NCBI GenBank assembly: GCA_028822475.1
Contig: JAPKDT010000025.1
Location: 1-14,156 of the forward strand
Length of the DNA stretch: 14,156 nt
Direction: 5' to 3'
Source of the DNA: SAR324 cluster bacterium
GTDB taxonomy: Bacteria; SAR324; NAC60-12
Part shown: in pieces, positions 14,014-14,156 of the stretch
How positions within the stretch are numbered: position 1 is the first letter of the stretch
How the letters are laid out: each line of letters opens with the position of its first letter
Translations under genes and position numbers: made by a program
Notes under the pieces: model-generated
Seen by the model: only the letters and a program-made list of their open reading frames with translations
What the model was told of the DNA's origin: nothing
Databases searched by the model: none

Positions 14014-14156
14014 TTAATTATCTGCCACAAGGTTTTGGGTCTGAACACCCAATTTTTCAATACCAAGCTGCATCGTCTGACCTGCGCGAAGGTAGATTGG
14101 ATCAGGTTTTTGTCCCATTCCAACTCCGGGAGGGGTCCCAGTGGAAATAACATCTC
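14014..14156 (-). CDS. Fumarylacetoacetate hydrolase (FAH) family protein, C-terminal end only
   Basis: Only the last 46 codons plus stop (TAA at 14014-14016) are inside the window; the gene continues past the right edge and its start is not seen. The peptide begins DVISTGTPPGVGMGQKP and continues YLRAGQTMQLGIEKLG. The ISTGTPPGVG...KP...YL..G motif and the closing GIE-LG stretch are the hallmark of the FAH catalytic domain C-terminus, as in 2,4-diketo-3-deoxy-fuconate/rhamnonate hydrolases and 2-hydroxyhepta-2,4-diene-1,7-dioate isomerases. Within the family the reaction cannot be chosen. Its place upstream of the isomerase and dehydrogenase suggests a sugar-acid or aromatic-acid breakdown step. 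The 85-nt gap before the isomerase holds no obvious terminator, so co-transcription is likely. Confidence 0.85.
   Translation of the reverse strand, partial: DVISTGTPPGVGMGQKPDPIYLRAGQTMQLGIEKLGVQTQNLVADN

Noticed and set aside
13950..14150. Plus-strand 66-codon open frame at the right end
   Set aside because: It is antisense to the recognisable C-terminus of the FAH-family protein.
1..14156. CRISPR arrays, tRNA or rRNA genes, insertion sequences
   Set aside because: No regularly spaced repeats, no cloverleaf-like or rRNA-like sequence, and no transposase or terminal inverted repeats were seen.

Overview
The window comes from a fairly AT-rich bacterium. Hand counts of sampled 60-base lines give about 27 to 53% G+C. 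The envelope logic (secreted binding protein plus two permeases) and the gene style suggest a Gram-negative, proteobacterium-like organism, possibly marine. That is only an impression; no rRNA or marker gene is present.

Layout, right to left along the minus strand. (1) 14156-11722: an operon-like run holding the C-terminal end of a fumarylacetoacetate hydrolase (FAH)-family protein (cut by the window edge), a TIM-barrel sugar isomerase/epimerase and a Gfo/Idh/MocA oxidoreductase, probably a sugar or sugar-acid catabolic module. (2) 10087-11580, plus strand: one divergent regulator gene. (3) 9940-5940: dhaL, dhaM (EIIA-Man domain plus HPr), a separate enzyme I (EI) and dhaK. This is a complete PEP-driven dihydroxyacetone kinase relay, ended by a good intrinsic terminator. 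(4) 5791-227: a carbohydrate/polyol ABC importer in the order binding protein, permease, permease, small two-helix membrane protein, ATPase, ATPase, with start/stop overlaps or 1-nt gaps after the first permease.

The standout is the plus-strand regulator. Its N-terminal half is an enzyme I N-terminal domain, with both the HPr-binding helices and the phospho-His subdomain (His190). Its C-terminal half is a FadR/GntR winged helix plus FCD domain. It has no PEP-binding domain, so it probably cannot autophosphorylate. It could, however, take a phosphoryl group from the HPr domain of the adjacent DhaM. This suggests a transcription factor that reads the phosphorylation state of the dha relay directly, unlike E. 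coli, where DhaR is controlled by DhaK and DhaL. The EI part is clearly paralogous to the enzyme I gene encoded across the intergenic region.

The 146-bp gap between dhaL and the regulator holds two good divergent promoters whose -35 hexamers lie almost exactly on top of each other (10028-10034), at the centre of an interrupted palindrome that is a natural operator candidate.

Working model (inference): the ABC importer brings in a small ketose or polyol; EI, HPr and EIIA pass phosphate from PEP to DhaL-ADP/ATP, and DhaK phosphorylates the substrate. When substrate drains phosphate from DhaM, the EI-GntR regulator loses its phosphate and changes its hold on the shared promoter region.
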